A stretch of 40,217 nucleotides of DNA from a virus: positions 1-40,217 of the IMG/VR virus record IMGVR_UViG_3300042691_020169. One strand, given 5' to 3'. Every line of letters begins with the position of its first letter. Positions within the stretch are counted from its first letter, which is position 1. A program made the position numbers and the translations under genes. Shown piece by piece: positions 30,086 through 35,484 of the stretch. The notes under the pieces are model-generated. The model was not told the origin of the DNA. It saw only the letters and a program-made list of their open reading frames with translations, and did no database searches.

Positions 30086-30107
30086 ACTAGTACGTGGCAC
30101 ATGCCAC
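30086..30107 (-). promoter_or_regulatory. Leader palindrome plus GTACTAGT block
   Basis: On the minus strand this reads GTGGCATGTGCCAC followed directly by GTACTAGT, and the ribosome site GAGG follows. The same two pieces, one base further apart, precede the paralogous gene at 32911 on the other strand. The arms GTGGCA/TGCCAC flank a 2-base centre, so a protein operator is more likely than an RNA stem-loop. Confidence 0.6.
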
Positions 30108-30114
30108 TGGAGGT

Positions 30115-30142
30115 ACTGTACGCCGTTCCCAGCTGAATGCAA
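30115..30142 (-). promoter_or_regulatory. Leftward early-promoter-like element (PL1)
   Basis: The minus strand reads TTGCAT, 16 bases containing CTGGGAA, then TACAGT. A transcript would start near 30108, exactly at the palindrome that leads the first leftward gene. It matches the element at 17376-17403 and, less closely, three rightward elements at 32549, 32843 and 33127. All five have a 16-base spacer. Confidence 0.6.
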
Positions 30143-30159
30143 ACCGTAAAGCTTGCCGG

Positions 30160-30188
30160 TTGTCTATACGGGTGGGCAGGCATACAAT
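30160..30188 (+). promoter_or_regulatory. Sigma70-like rightward promoter
   Basis: TTGTCT (30160-30165), a 17-base spacer and TACAAT (30183-30188) give a near-consensus host promoter facing the primase-helicase gene. A hairpin begins only seven bases after the -10 box, inside the initial transcript, which suggests early attenuation or a protected 5' end. Confidence 0.65.
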
Positions 30189-30194
30189 ATGTGC

Positions 30195-30230
30195 AAAGGC
30201 CCCGGGACGTTCGCGCGTCGCGGGGCCTTT
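30195..30230 (+). terminator. Strong hairpin between the rightward promoter and the primase-helicase gene
   Basis: A perfect 10-bp stem (AAAGGCCCCG at 30195-30204, CGGGGCCTTT at 30221-30230) is extended inside by GACG/CGTC around a short loop. The stem starts in A and ends in TTTAT, as in a rho-independent terminator. It could separate the divergent operons or attenuate the primase transcript. A second inverted repeat, TCGACACT/AGTGTCGA, follows at 30237-30258. Confidence 0.65.
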
Positions 30231-30328
30231 ATAGGATCGACACTTATGGGAGTGTCGAGTAAATCACTAGGAAATCAGATTATGGCTAGTATAGCATGCA
30301 CGCGCGCGTCCGTGCAAGGGGTTGGTCT

Positions 30329-32395
30329 ATGCTGACATTCATTCAGATAGAGACACAGCTCGGACCCGCAGCAGAAGATAGGCACGTTTCAGGTTTTGAG
30401 CTCGCCATCGAGTATCTCGAAAAGCGAGGCATCCCACCCGAACTCATGATCGAGCTGGGCATCAGAATTTGCCCCGCCAATGAACTCCTCGAGAGCGCGC
30501 TGCGCCGCAAGGTGTATGACGAGAGATTGGCGGTGGTGTTTCCCCACCTTGATATACAGGGGAACTATTACGACTGGTGGAGTTGTCGCCTAGTAGGCAA
30601 CGGAGTCCGCGCAGGGTGGCAGGGGGCCGTAGTGGACAGGCGGGGCAAGATGTTCTGCCCACCGGGCGAGCCGACAGTAGCCTACCTGCCCCCTACGCTA
30701 GACTGGACTAAGCTGGAGCGCGGGGACAGAGTATACATCCACGAGTCGGCACTCAAAGCAGCGAATGGCGCACGCCTCGGGCGCTGGTCAGTTGGCCTGA
30801 ATGGGGTGCGCGGGTGGTCGTCCCGCAAGCATGGGCACGCACTGATTAGCGGCCTGAAAGACATACCGTGGAAAACGATGGAGTTGCAGCCTGTCATCGT
30901 TTTCGACAGTAATACGGAGGATAACCCCGATGTTCTCGATGCGCGGGTGCGCCTTGCTGCGAAATTGTTTGAGCTCTACGGTCGCCGGGCGGTGGCTCTG
31001 GAGTTGCCCCGTGCTGAAGATGGTACGCATCAGGGCTTTGACGACTATGCAGTGGCAGCGGGAGACACACAGGCACTAGCCTTTCTCGATGGCGATGGTG
31101 TGGAAGTAGAGCTTGGCGAGTACGAGCTCGAGTTGCGAGCGATGAACAATCGAGTGGTACTGGTCGAAAATCTGAGTCGTATTGTGGAGATTGACTCGGG
31201 CACGATGATGAAACGTGGCGACTTTACCGACGTCAACTACGCACACATTACCGTCGAGATAGGTGACGAGGGCAAGCGCGCCAATTTCCCCCGCCTGTGG
31301 CTGACCGACGAGCGTCGGCGCACGGTACGTGAGCTCAAGTATGCCCCCGGCGAGGACAAGGTGACCCTCGATTTCCTCAACTTGTGGAAGGGCATGGGCG
31401 TGGAGCCTGAGCGGGGCGACGTGGGGCCGTGGCTGCGTCTGCTCGAGCATAACGTCCCTGACCCGTCGCTGCGGCGATGGATGATACAGTGGTTCGCATA
31501 TCCCCTGCAGAACCTCGGATGCAAGATGACGTCGTTCATCCACCTGTATGGTCCCCCCGGCACGGGCAAGAACGCCCTGCTGGTGCCCCTGCTGGACATT
31601 TATGGCGACAATGCCGCCACCCTGAGCAAGGAGAGGATAGCGTCTGATTTCAACGAGGTCTACTCTCTCCGTCAGTTCGTCAATATCGACGAGTTGCATG
31701 GTGGCAACGAGGCCGGTGCCGTCGCCATCACCAACAAAATCAAGATGCTCGTCACGTCACCCAAGCTCACAGTCAATGGCAAGGGCAAGCCGGAGTATGT
31801 GGTGGACAATCACATCAATCTGGTAACGACGTCGAACTACTCGGACAGCATCAAGCTCGACGAGGGGGACAGGCGCGCATGTGTGGTGCAGTTCGGTAGC
31901 CGCGACACCAAGATTACTGACCGTTCTGAGTGGGATGCCTACTACGAATGGTCTGAGACTGATGGTGGGGAGGCCCTTTACGACTACCTGCTGGGGGTGG
32001 ATTTGACTGGCTTCAACCCCAATGGGGACGCATACGTCACTCAGTGGAAAGAGATGGTCACTGACGCCACACGGGGCGCGATGGAGAAGTTTGTGCGCGA
32101 CCTGTGGGACGACCCCGACAGCGTGCTGCCTGTGTGGATGCAGGGGGCCGCAATCCTCACCCCGGATCAACTGGCCGTGGCCTACATGCCGGAAGAGACA
32201 TTCAAGATTACCCCCGGCCTGAAGAATGCTCTCGGTCAACGCATGCAAGACCTCGGCTTCGAGCGCATGGAGTTCAAGGCTGACGGGACGAAGAAGCGTG
32301 CGTGGATAATCGTTGACCGAAAGGGTGACTGGCCCACGGCACGCCTGCGTGAGGAATACGCGAAGGCGATTAACATGACGAAAGGAAAGTTCTAG
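30329..32395 (+). CDS. Primase-helicase (DUF3854-like N-terminus, D5/DUF5906-type SF3 helicase C-terminus)
   Basis: The protein has 688 residues from ATG 30329, with AAGGGG upstream. The N-terminal third has a TOPRIM-like layout: VYDERLAVVFPHLDIQGNYYDWWSCR, VYIHESALKAANGARLG, VIVFDSN. The helicase part has Walker A GPPGTGKN (about 408-415), Walker B VNIDELHGG (about 450-458) and the sensor VTTSNY (about 498-503). Such fusions prime and unwind DNA at the fork in phages lacking a DnaB-type helicase. It opens the rightward early block. The polymerase lies in the divergent operon. Confidence 0.85.
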   Translation: MLTFIQIETQLGPAAEDRHVSGFELAIEYLEKRGIPPELMIELGIRICPANELLESALRRKVYDERLAVVFPHLDIQGNYYDWWSCRLVGNGVRAGWQGAVVDRRGKMFCPPGEPTVAYLPPTLDWTKLERGDRVYIHESALKAANGARLGRWSVGLNGVRGWSSRKHGHALISGLKDIPWKTMELQPVIVFDSNTEDNPDVLDARVRLAAKLFELYGRRAVALELPRAEDGTHQGFDDYAVAAGDTQALAFLDGDGVEVELGEYELELRAMNNRVVLVENLSRIVEIDSGTMMKRGDFTDVNYAHITVEIGDEGKRANFPRLWLTDERRRTVRELKYAPGEDKVTLDFLNLWKGMGVEPERGDVGPWLRLLEHNVPDPSLRRWMIQWFAYPLQNLGCKMTSFIHLYGPPGTGKNALLVPLLDIYGDNAATLSKERIASDFNEVYSLRQFVNIDELHGGNEAGAVAITNKIKMLVTSPKLTVNGKGKPEYVVDNHINLVTTSNYSDSIKLDEGDRRACVVQFGSRDTKITDRSEWDAYYEWSETDGGEALYDYLLGVDLTGFNPNGDAYVTQWKEMVTDATRGAMEKFVRDLWDDPDSVLPVWMQGAAILTPDQLAVAYMPEETFKITPGLKNALGQRMQDLGFERMEFKADGTKKRAWIIVDRKGDWPTARLREEYAKAINMTKGKF

Positions 32396-32414
32396 TTGTC
32401 GTTTCGATGTCTAT

Positions 32415-32488
32415 AGCTCCAAATTCGCAGGCGACTGTCGATGGCGAACATGAGTGTGAGCTCGACTGGGGGAGCGTGAGCTCGACTG
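32415..32488 (+). repeat. Outlying copies of the origin-region repeat and a 13-bp direct repeat
   Basis: AGCTCCAAATTCG at 32415-32427 matches the motif clustered at 33816-34044. GTGAGCTCGACTG occurs twice, at 32456-32468 and 32476-32488. They lie in the 219-base gap after the primase-helicase gene, where I see no convincing gene. The resemblance suggests the same binding factor or a shared repeat origin. Confidence 0.5.
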
Positions 32489-32548
32489 AAGCGAGAATGC
32501 CCCGAGGCAAGGGGGCGCGACTCATCGATGTCGGAGTTACATTCGTGC

Positions 32549-32596
32549 TAGCATTCCCTAGGGACTGTGGCACCATATGTGTGTGCCATGTGGCAC
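32549..32596 (+). promoter_or_regulatory. Rightward early-promoter-like element with leader palindrome (copy A)
   Basis: TAGCAT (32549-32554), 16 bases containing CCCTAGGGA and TGTGG, then CACCAT (32571-32576). The palindrome GTGCCATGTGGCAC follows at 32583-32596, just before the ribosome site TAAGGAG of the gene at 32615. It has the same architecture as the copies at 32843 and 33127. The -35/-10 boxes are poor sigma70 matches, so an activator or altered polymerase may be needed. Confidence 0.5.
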
Positions 32597-32614
32597 GCAC
32601 GTAAGGAGTGTCTG

Positions 32615-32845
32615 ATGGAATATAAGGGGCTGCAATTCGACACCAGCAAGTTCGAGCAGGAACATGCTGTAATCCGACAGGTAATCGACGCACTCGAAGA
32701 GTTGCTGGGGGCTGTTCCGACACAGCAACAGGTGCATAAAATCGGACTGGCAATGCTGCCCATGCCCACGTCCGACGACCAGCCGGCTTCCGAGCAGGGC
32801 ATGGCGCTGTTCGACGCGGCGTACAACATGGCTAGCCAAGGCTAG
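32615..32845 (+). CDS. Small hypothetical early protein (76 aa)
   Basis: ATG 32615 follows TAAGGAGTGTCTG. The product MEYKGLQFDTSKFEQEHAVI is mostly helical (QVIDALEELLGAVPTQQQVH) with a Met-rich middle (GLAMLPMPTSDD) and ends QGMALFDAAYNMASQG. It has its own promoter-like element and is followed at once by the next one. The three small genes in this region therefore look like separately controlled units. Function unknown. Confidence 0.6.
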   Translation: MEYKGLQFDTSKFEQEHAVIRQVIDALEELLGAVPTQQQVHKIGLAMLPMPTSDDQPASEQGMALFDAAYNMASQG

Positions 32846-32899
32846 CATTCCTGGGGGAACGTGGCACACTGCCTGTGTGGCATGTGCCACGGTACTAGT
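32843..32899 (+). promoter_or_regulatory. Rightward early-promoter-like element with leader palindrome (copy B)
   Basis: TAGCAT (32843-32848), 16 bases with GGGGAACGTGG, then CACACT (32865-32870). GTGGCATGTGCCAC follows at 32877-32890 and GTACTAGT at 32892-32899. The palindrome and GTACTAGT are identical to those preceding the paralogous gene at 30075 on the opposite strand. Confidence 0.55.
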
Positions 32900-32910
32900 C
32901 GGAGGGTCTG

Positions 32911-33129
32911 ATGCAATTCGAGTGCATTGTGGAGTTCGACGTGGGTTACCAAGCCTACATTGTCGAGGCCGAAACGGCGCGCGGGGCCATTGCAATGGTG
33001 AATGCAGTGCAGCCGGAACAGTACGTGTACCTGAAAATCGAGCCGTTCGATGGTACTTCGGACTTTAACAGTCCCGACGAGGAATACATACTGCTGGGCC
33101 TTACGGCCGAACAGGTGCAGTGGGGGTAG
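32911..33129 (+). CDS. Small early protein, paralogue of the protein at 29881-30075 (72 aa)
   Basis: ATG 32911 follows CGGAGGGTCTG. MQFECIVEFDVGYQAYIVEA aligns with the 64-residue protein encoded at 29881-30075, including the FEC/FKC, VEFD.GY and GA residues. A specific C-terminal extension (SPDEEYILLGLTAEQVQWG) is present only here. Gene and leader were probably duplicated together and ended up in opposite orientations. Function unknown. Confidence 0.65.
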   Translation: MQFECIVEFDVGYQAYIVEAETARGAIAMVNAVQPEQYVYLKIEPFDGTSDFNSPDEEYILLGLTAEQVQWG

Positions 33130-33178
33130 CATTCCTTAGGGAATGTGGCAGCATAGGGGCGTGGCACTACGCCACGCC
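33127..33178 (+). promoter_or_regulatory. Rightward early-promoter-like element with leader hairpin (copy C)
   Basis: TAGCAT (33127-33132), 16 bases with TTAGGGAATGTGG, then CAGCAT (33149-33154). A 9-bp stem, GGGCGTGGC with GCCACGCCC and a 5-base loop, follows at about 33157-33179. Here the leader structure can form in RNA, unlike the 2-base-centre palindromes of copies A and B. It precedes the gene at 33205. Confidence 0.5.
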
Positions 33179-33204
33179 CAACAACCAATCTGGAGTGCTC
33201 AGAA

Positions 33205-33540
33205 ATGGCAATGTTTAAGTCGACAAAGGCGGCACCAGTCGTGGGGGGCCTTATTCGTTCCGGCATTGGCACGAAAATTCACTTGGTCATCGAAGTGCTG
33301 CCCTATCACGACCATTGGGTTGTGGCCTGTCAGCCCGTGGGGCGCATGGTGCGTGGTGAATGGCGCGCAACGCAGCCCAGTCGTCTGAATGGCAATGGTG
33401 GCTACATAAACGGCTACGAATTCAAGGAAGTGTACACCAGCGGCTACAACGGATTCCATGCCGTAACCGCAGGGGCGGACTGTCCTGAAGAATGCTTGGC
33501 TGCGGTGGCGCAGCTTACGGAATGGTGCATTCGCAAGTAG
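33205..33540 (+). CDS. Hypothetical early protein (111 aa)
   Basis: ATG 33205 follows TGGAGTGCTCAGAA. The product has a basic start (MAMFKSTKAAPVVGGLI), a beta-rich centre (IHLVIEVLPYHDHWVVACQPVG, GGYINGYEFKEVYTSGYNGF) and a short C-terminal helix with three cysteines nearby (ADCPEECLAAV and WCIRK). It is the last gene before the structured non-coding region. A hairpin begins ten bases after the stop. Function unknown. Confidence 0.6.
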   Translation: MAMFKSTKAAPVVGGLIRSGIGTKIHLVIEVLPYHDHWVVACQPVGRMVRGEWRATQPSRLNGNGGYINGYEFKEVYTSGYNGFHAVTAGADCPEECLAAVAQLTEWCIRK

Positions 33541-33549
33541 TCCCAGGGT

Positions 33550-33576
33550 GGCAGGGGGTTTGGCCTGCCCCCTGCC
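33550..33576 (+). terminator. Hairpin ending the rightward small-gene block
   Basis: A perfect 9-bp stem (GGCAGGGGG at 33550-33558, CCCCCTGCC at 33568-33576) with a 9-base loop starts ten bases after the stop at 33540. There is no clear T-run, but position and strength suggest it limits transcription into the origin-like region. Confidence 0.55.
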
Positions 33577-33634
33577 TGCCCCGTGGCTTGCCACTTTGTT
33601 CTAAGTGCTTGTTTTATATGGCTTTGTACTCAGA

Positions 33635-33763
33635 AAGGTGGCAGGGTGGCAGGGTGTTGTGTGTTTTTAGAATTTATAAGGGGGTATATATCGAATATTC
33701 TAAGGCGCTTGACGCATATGCGCCCCTTAAACGGGCCAAAACCCCCCTGCCACCTGCCACCTT
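33635..33763. repeat. Long-range inverted repeat around an A+T-rich core
   Basis: AAGGTGGCAGG-GTGGCAGGG at 33635-33654 pairs with CCCTGCCACC-TGCCACCTT at 33745-33763, leaving one bulged base. Between them lie GTTTTTAGAATTTATAAGG, a TATATATCGAATATTC segment and a small GGCGC/GCGCC stem. The core is about 28% GC in a high-GC genome. AGAATATTCGATAT on the minus strand here matches the late repeats at 35022-35047. Confidence 0.6.
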
Positions 33764-33815
33764 GCCCCCTACAGGCGCGCAAGGTAGGCATTCTGAGCGT
33801 CAATTTGACTCTTCG

Positions 33816-34044
33816 AGCTCCGTATTCGATGCTCAGAGCTCCAAATCGGAGCTCGAACGCGAGTTCGAACCGCAAAGTTCCAAAGTCGCGCGTCAATTCG
33901 ACCCCTGAAGCTCCGAAGTCGACGGTGAGTTCGATTCGGGAAGCTCCGAAGTCGTGCTCGACCTCGAGATGGTTGGTTCTTCGGATCTGAGGTCGAGCTC
34001 GACGACATCGAGTTCGACCTCGATTCGTCGATGCTCCAAATTCG
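33816..34044 (+). repeat. Cluster of six AGCTCCRAAKTCG-like repeats
   Basis: Copies read AGCTCCGTATTCG (33816), AGCTCCAAATCG (33837), AGTTCCAAAGTCG (33876), AGCTCCGAAGTCG (33909 and again at 33942) and TGCTCCAAATTCG (34032). Further TCGAGCTCGA/GAGTTCGA pieces lie between them. Spacing is irregular. One more copy lies at 32415. They may be binding sites for an initiator or regulator. Confidence 0.55.
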
Positions 34045-34121
34045 GACAGTCGAGTCGCGTGCGCCGCGCGCTTGGTTGGTAAGCGCCCACTAACGTAAGT
34101 TAGCGCACACTAACCCTGTGC

Positions 34122-34149
34122 TGCACCGCAGCGCCTATGTTGCGGTGCA
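34122..34149. repeat. 9-bp perfect inverted repeat
   Basis: TGCACCGCA at 34122-34130 pairs with TGCGGTGCA at 34141-34149 around a 10-base loop. A smaller stem, CTAAC-GTAA-GTTAG, lies at 34090-34103 just before it. Both are next to the triple palindrome. Confidence 0.6.
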
Positions 34150-34164
34150 AGGCGGCAAGGTGGG

Positions 34165-34223
34165 GCGGCAATAGTTGCCGCCTAAGCGGCAACTACTGCC
34201 GCCTAAGCGGCAATAGTTGCCGC
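34165..34223. repeat. Three tandem 17-bp palindromes at exact 21-bp spacing
   Basis: GCGGCAATAGTTGCCGC occurs at 34165-34181 and 34207-34223. A variant, GCGGCAACTACTGCCGC, lies at 34186-34202. Each is separated by CTAA. A 21-bp period is two DNA turns, so three dimeric proteins would sit on one face. They lie 158-216 bases upstream of the gene at 34380 and look like operators or iterons. Confidence 0.7.
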
Positions 34224-34279
34224 ACTGCCACGGGCACCCACTTGGGCGGTTTGGCGTAAGGGCCTGTATTTAAAGGCTT

Positions 34280-34310
34280 TTGCCAAGCTGGCACGCTACC
34301 TGCTTATAGT
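34280..34310 (+). promoter_or_regulatory. Possible promoter for the 116-residue protein
   Basis: TTGCCA (34280-34285) and TATAGT (34305-34310) lie 19 bases apart, a long spacing for sigma70, so this is a weak call. A leader stem (GTGGCAC at 34320-34326, GTGCCAC at 34337-34343) and GTACTAGT (34356-34363) follow, as in other early leaders. The ribosome site AAAGGA precedes the start at 34380. Confidence 0.4.
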
Positions 34311-34379
34311 AGGGTGCCGGTGGCACATTGCTGCCGGTGCCACGGCGGCCAGCCGGTACTAGTGTAAAGGACAACAACC

Positions 34380-34730
34380 ATGCAAGCCAAACCCAAAGCA
34401 GCAGCCAAAGCAGCCAAACCCGCAGCAGCGCACCCACTTGTGCCCACCGTTGCAACCCCGGCACCCGCCACCCCGGCAGCCCCCGCACCCGTGGTGGCGC
34501 TACGTGGCGGCCCTGCTGTGCAGGCCGTTACGCTGGGGGCCAAAGCCTACCGCGTAACCGCGCCACATAACGTGGCGTGGTGGCAGGCCATTACTGCCAC
34601 ACTGCAAGCTAACGGTGGCATTGCTACGGTGCAGCAGGTAACGGCGGCGGCCGGGTGCCCGCTTACCCTACTGGGCTACCTGCTGCGGCGTGGGCACCTT
34701 GCGGCAGCCACCGTACCCGCTGCGCAGTAG
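34380..34730 (+). CDS. Basic-tailed, winged-helix-like protein next to the palindrome array (116 aa)
   Basis: The N-terminus is histone-like (AKPKAAAKAAKPAAA) and leads through an Ala/Pro linker (VATPAPATPAAPAPVVA). A small C-terminal domain carries AWWQAITATLQANGGIATVQQ then VTAAAGCPLTLLGYLLRRG. Those helices and the turn resemble a winged helix. It is a single-gene unit with its own leader structure and a very strong terminator, so it is probably abundant. It may bind the upstream palindromes or coat DNA. Both are inferences. Confidence 0.6.
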   Translation: MQAKPKAAAKAAKPAAAHPLVPTVATPAPATPAAPAPVVALRGGPAVQAVTLGAKAYRVTAPHNVAWWQAITATLQANGGIATVQQVTAAAGCPLTLLGYLLRRGHLAAATVPAAQ

Positions 34731-34736
34731 TAACCC

Positions 34737-34770
34737 GCAAAACCCCCAGCCTGCGGGCTGGGGGTTTTGC
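34737..34770 (+). terminator. Strong rho-independent terminator
   Basis: A perfect 15-bp stem (GCAAAACCCCCAGCC at 34737-34751, GGCTGGGGGTTTTGC at 34756-34770) has a TGCG tetraloop and lies right after the stop at 34730. The A/T tracts make it able to act on either strand. It is the strongest terminator in the window and insulates the early block from the late promoter region. Confidence 0.8.
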
Positions 34771-34809
34771 TGCGGTGCAGCGGAGACGAGCCGAAGGCGA
34801 GACGAGAGA

Positions 34810-34829
34810 CGGGCCACGCATGCGTGGCC
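34810..34829. repeat. 20-bp perfect palindrome
   Basis: GGGCCACGCATGCGTGGCCC reads the same on both strands and contains GCATGC at its centre. It lies 40 bases after the strong terminator. A dimeric DNA-binding protein site is the simplest reading. Confidence 0.65.
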
Positions 34830-34935
34830 CGTGCCGTTACGTACTACTGGTGCGCAGCACCTGTTAAGCACTTGAATTTAGGCCGGGGGTACTGCAACCC
34901 CAACGCGGACAAAAACACCTACAGGACGCGTCGAC

Positions 34936-35047
34936 GCATTGTCGAGGATATTCAACATCCCTAGTAGGTGAGGGGCCGCATCCACGCATTGTCGAGAATA
35001 TTCAATATCCCCAGGAACGGGGCATTGTCGAGAATATTCGATATCCC
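34936..35047 (+). repeat. Three 26-bp direct repeats (late-control iterons)
   Basis: Copies at 34936-34961, 34986-35011 and 35022-35047 share GCATTGTCGAG, then (G/A)ATATTC, then (A/G)A(C/T)ATCCC. The first and third continue to CCTA(G/A)TAG. Each carries the AT-rich inverted core GAATATTC or a near match. In copies one and three, TTGTCG is followed 17 bases later by TAGTAG or TAATAG, so they may be tandem promoters. They lie 64 bases before the first late gene. Confidence 0.7.
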
Positions 35048-35110
35048 TAATAGTAAGAAGTAAGCTCCAGGGCTTGCATTCTAACCAGTTCTGTGGTAGG
35101 GTTCTGCACC

Positions 35111-35419
35111 ATGGAACCGAACCCTGCTCCCCCCTTCCCTGTCGTCTTAGACTCGCTGGCTGAGGGCAAGACGAAGATCCCTGCGCTGACTCGCAACAAA
35201 GACGGGTTCAGCCGTAGCGATGTCGCCAACGCATTTCAGAATGCCTTCGTGATGATCGGGGGCGTGTCTCGGCTTGCCCTGTGGGCGAACAAGAACCCAG
35301 ACAAGTTCTACCCCCTGTACAGTCGTCTCATGCCGAGCACGAGCATCAACTTCGGCGACAACACGCAAATCACCATCGAACACGCCATTCCCCCCGGCAA
35401 CCTGGACAATCACGAGTGA
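35111..35419 (+). CDS. Terminase small-subunit candidate (102 aa)
   Basis: ATG 35111 follows a weak GTAGGG. The product contains a helix-turn-helix-like segment (SDVANAFQNAFVMIGGVSRLALWANKNPD) followed by KFYPLYSRLMPSTSINFG and ITIEHAIPPGNLDNHE. Proteins of this layout are encoded just before the large terminase in many podovirus-like phages and probably recognise packaging DNA. The family call is from position and pattern. An alternative is a transcription regulator of the late genes. Confidence 0.6.
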   Translation: MEPNPAPPFPVVLDSLAEGKTKIPALTRNKDGFSRSDVANAFQNAFVMIGGVSRLALWANKNPDKFYPLYSRLMPSTSINFGDNTQITIEHAIPPGNLDNHE

Positions 35420-35484
35420 TGGCCTTTCTCTGGTTCGTGATTTTGCTCGTCGCCCTGTACGTCATTCTGGTAATGACCGAATGA
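35419..35484 (+). CDS. 21-residue transmembrane micropeptide
   Basis: ATG overlaps the previous TGA (35417-35421), and its TGA overlaps the ATG of the terminase gene (ATGA, 35481-35484). The product is MAFLWFVILLVALYVILVMT plus Glu, a single membrane helix. The perfect double overlap argues that it is translated. It could be a membrane-active peptide or only a coupling device. Confidence 0.5.
   Translation: MAFLWFVILLVALYVILVMTE

Larger units (their letters stand above)
33541..34379. other. Structured non-coding region, candidate replication origin and control hub
   Basis: This 0.84-kb stretch has open frames, but they are low-complexity readings of repeats with no ribosome sites, so I call no gene. 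It holds a hairpin at 33550 and a long imperfect inverted repeat at 33635-33654/33745-33763. That repeat encloses an A+T-rich core (28% GC by hand count for 33655-33700). A motif cluster at 33816-34044, a stem at 34122-34149, a triple palindrome at 34165-34223 and a leader hairpin at 34320-34343 follow. The combination of melting core, repeats and stems is typical of origins. Confidence 0.55.
34771..35110. other. Non-coding region before the late genes
   Basis: The 340 bases between the strong terminator and the first late gene show no supportable gene. They hold the three 26-bp repeats (34936-35047), two possible late promoters (TTGTCG at 35025 with TAATAG at 35048, and TTGCAT at 35074 with TAGGGT at 35097). 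A short inverted pair, GGGCCACGCATGCGTGGCCC, lies at about 34810-34829. A terminase recognition site could also be here. Confidence 0.5.

Noticed and set aside
32407-32604. Plus-strand frame of 65 codons after the primase-helicase gene
   Set aside because: It runs across direct repeats and the promoter-like element at 32549, has no ribosome site, and its sequence shows no folded pattern.
33583-34008. Several open frames on both strands in the 33.5-34.0 kb region
   Set aside because: Their products are Ser/Arg/Pro repeats generated by the AGCTCCGAAGTCG-like DNA repeats. No ribosome site or family pattern supports them.
34165-34223. Tandem palindromes considered as a CRISPR array
   Set aside because: The units are separated by only four identical bases (CTAA), with no variable spacers and no Cas genes apart from a Cas4-like nuclease that belongs to the replication module.
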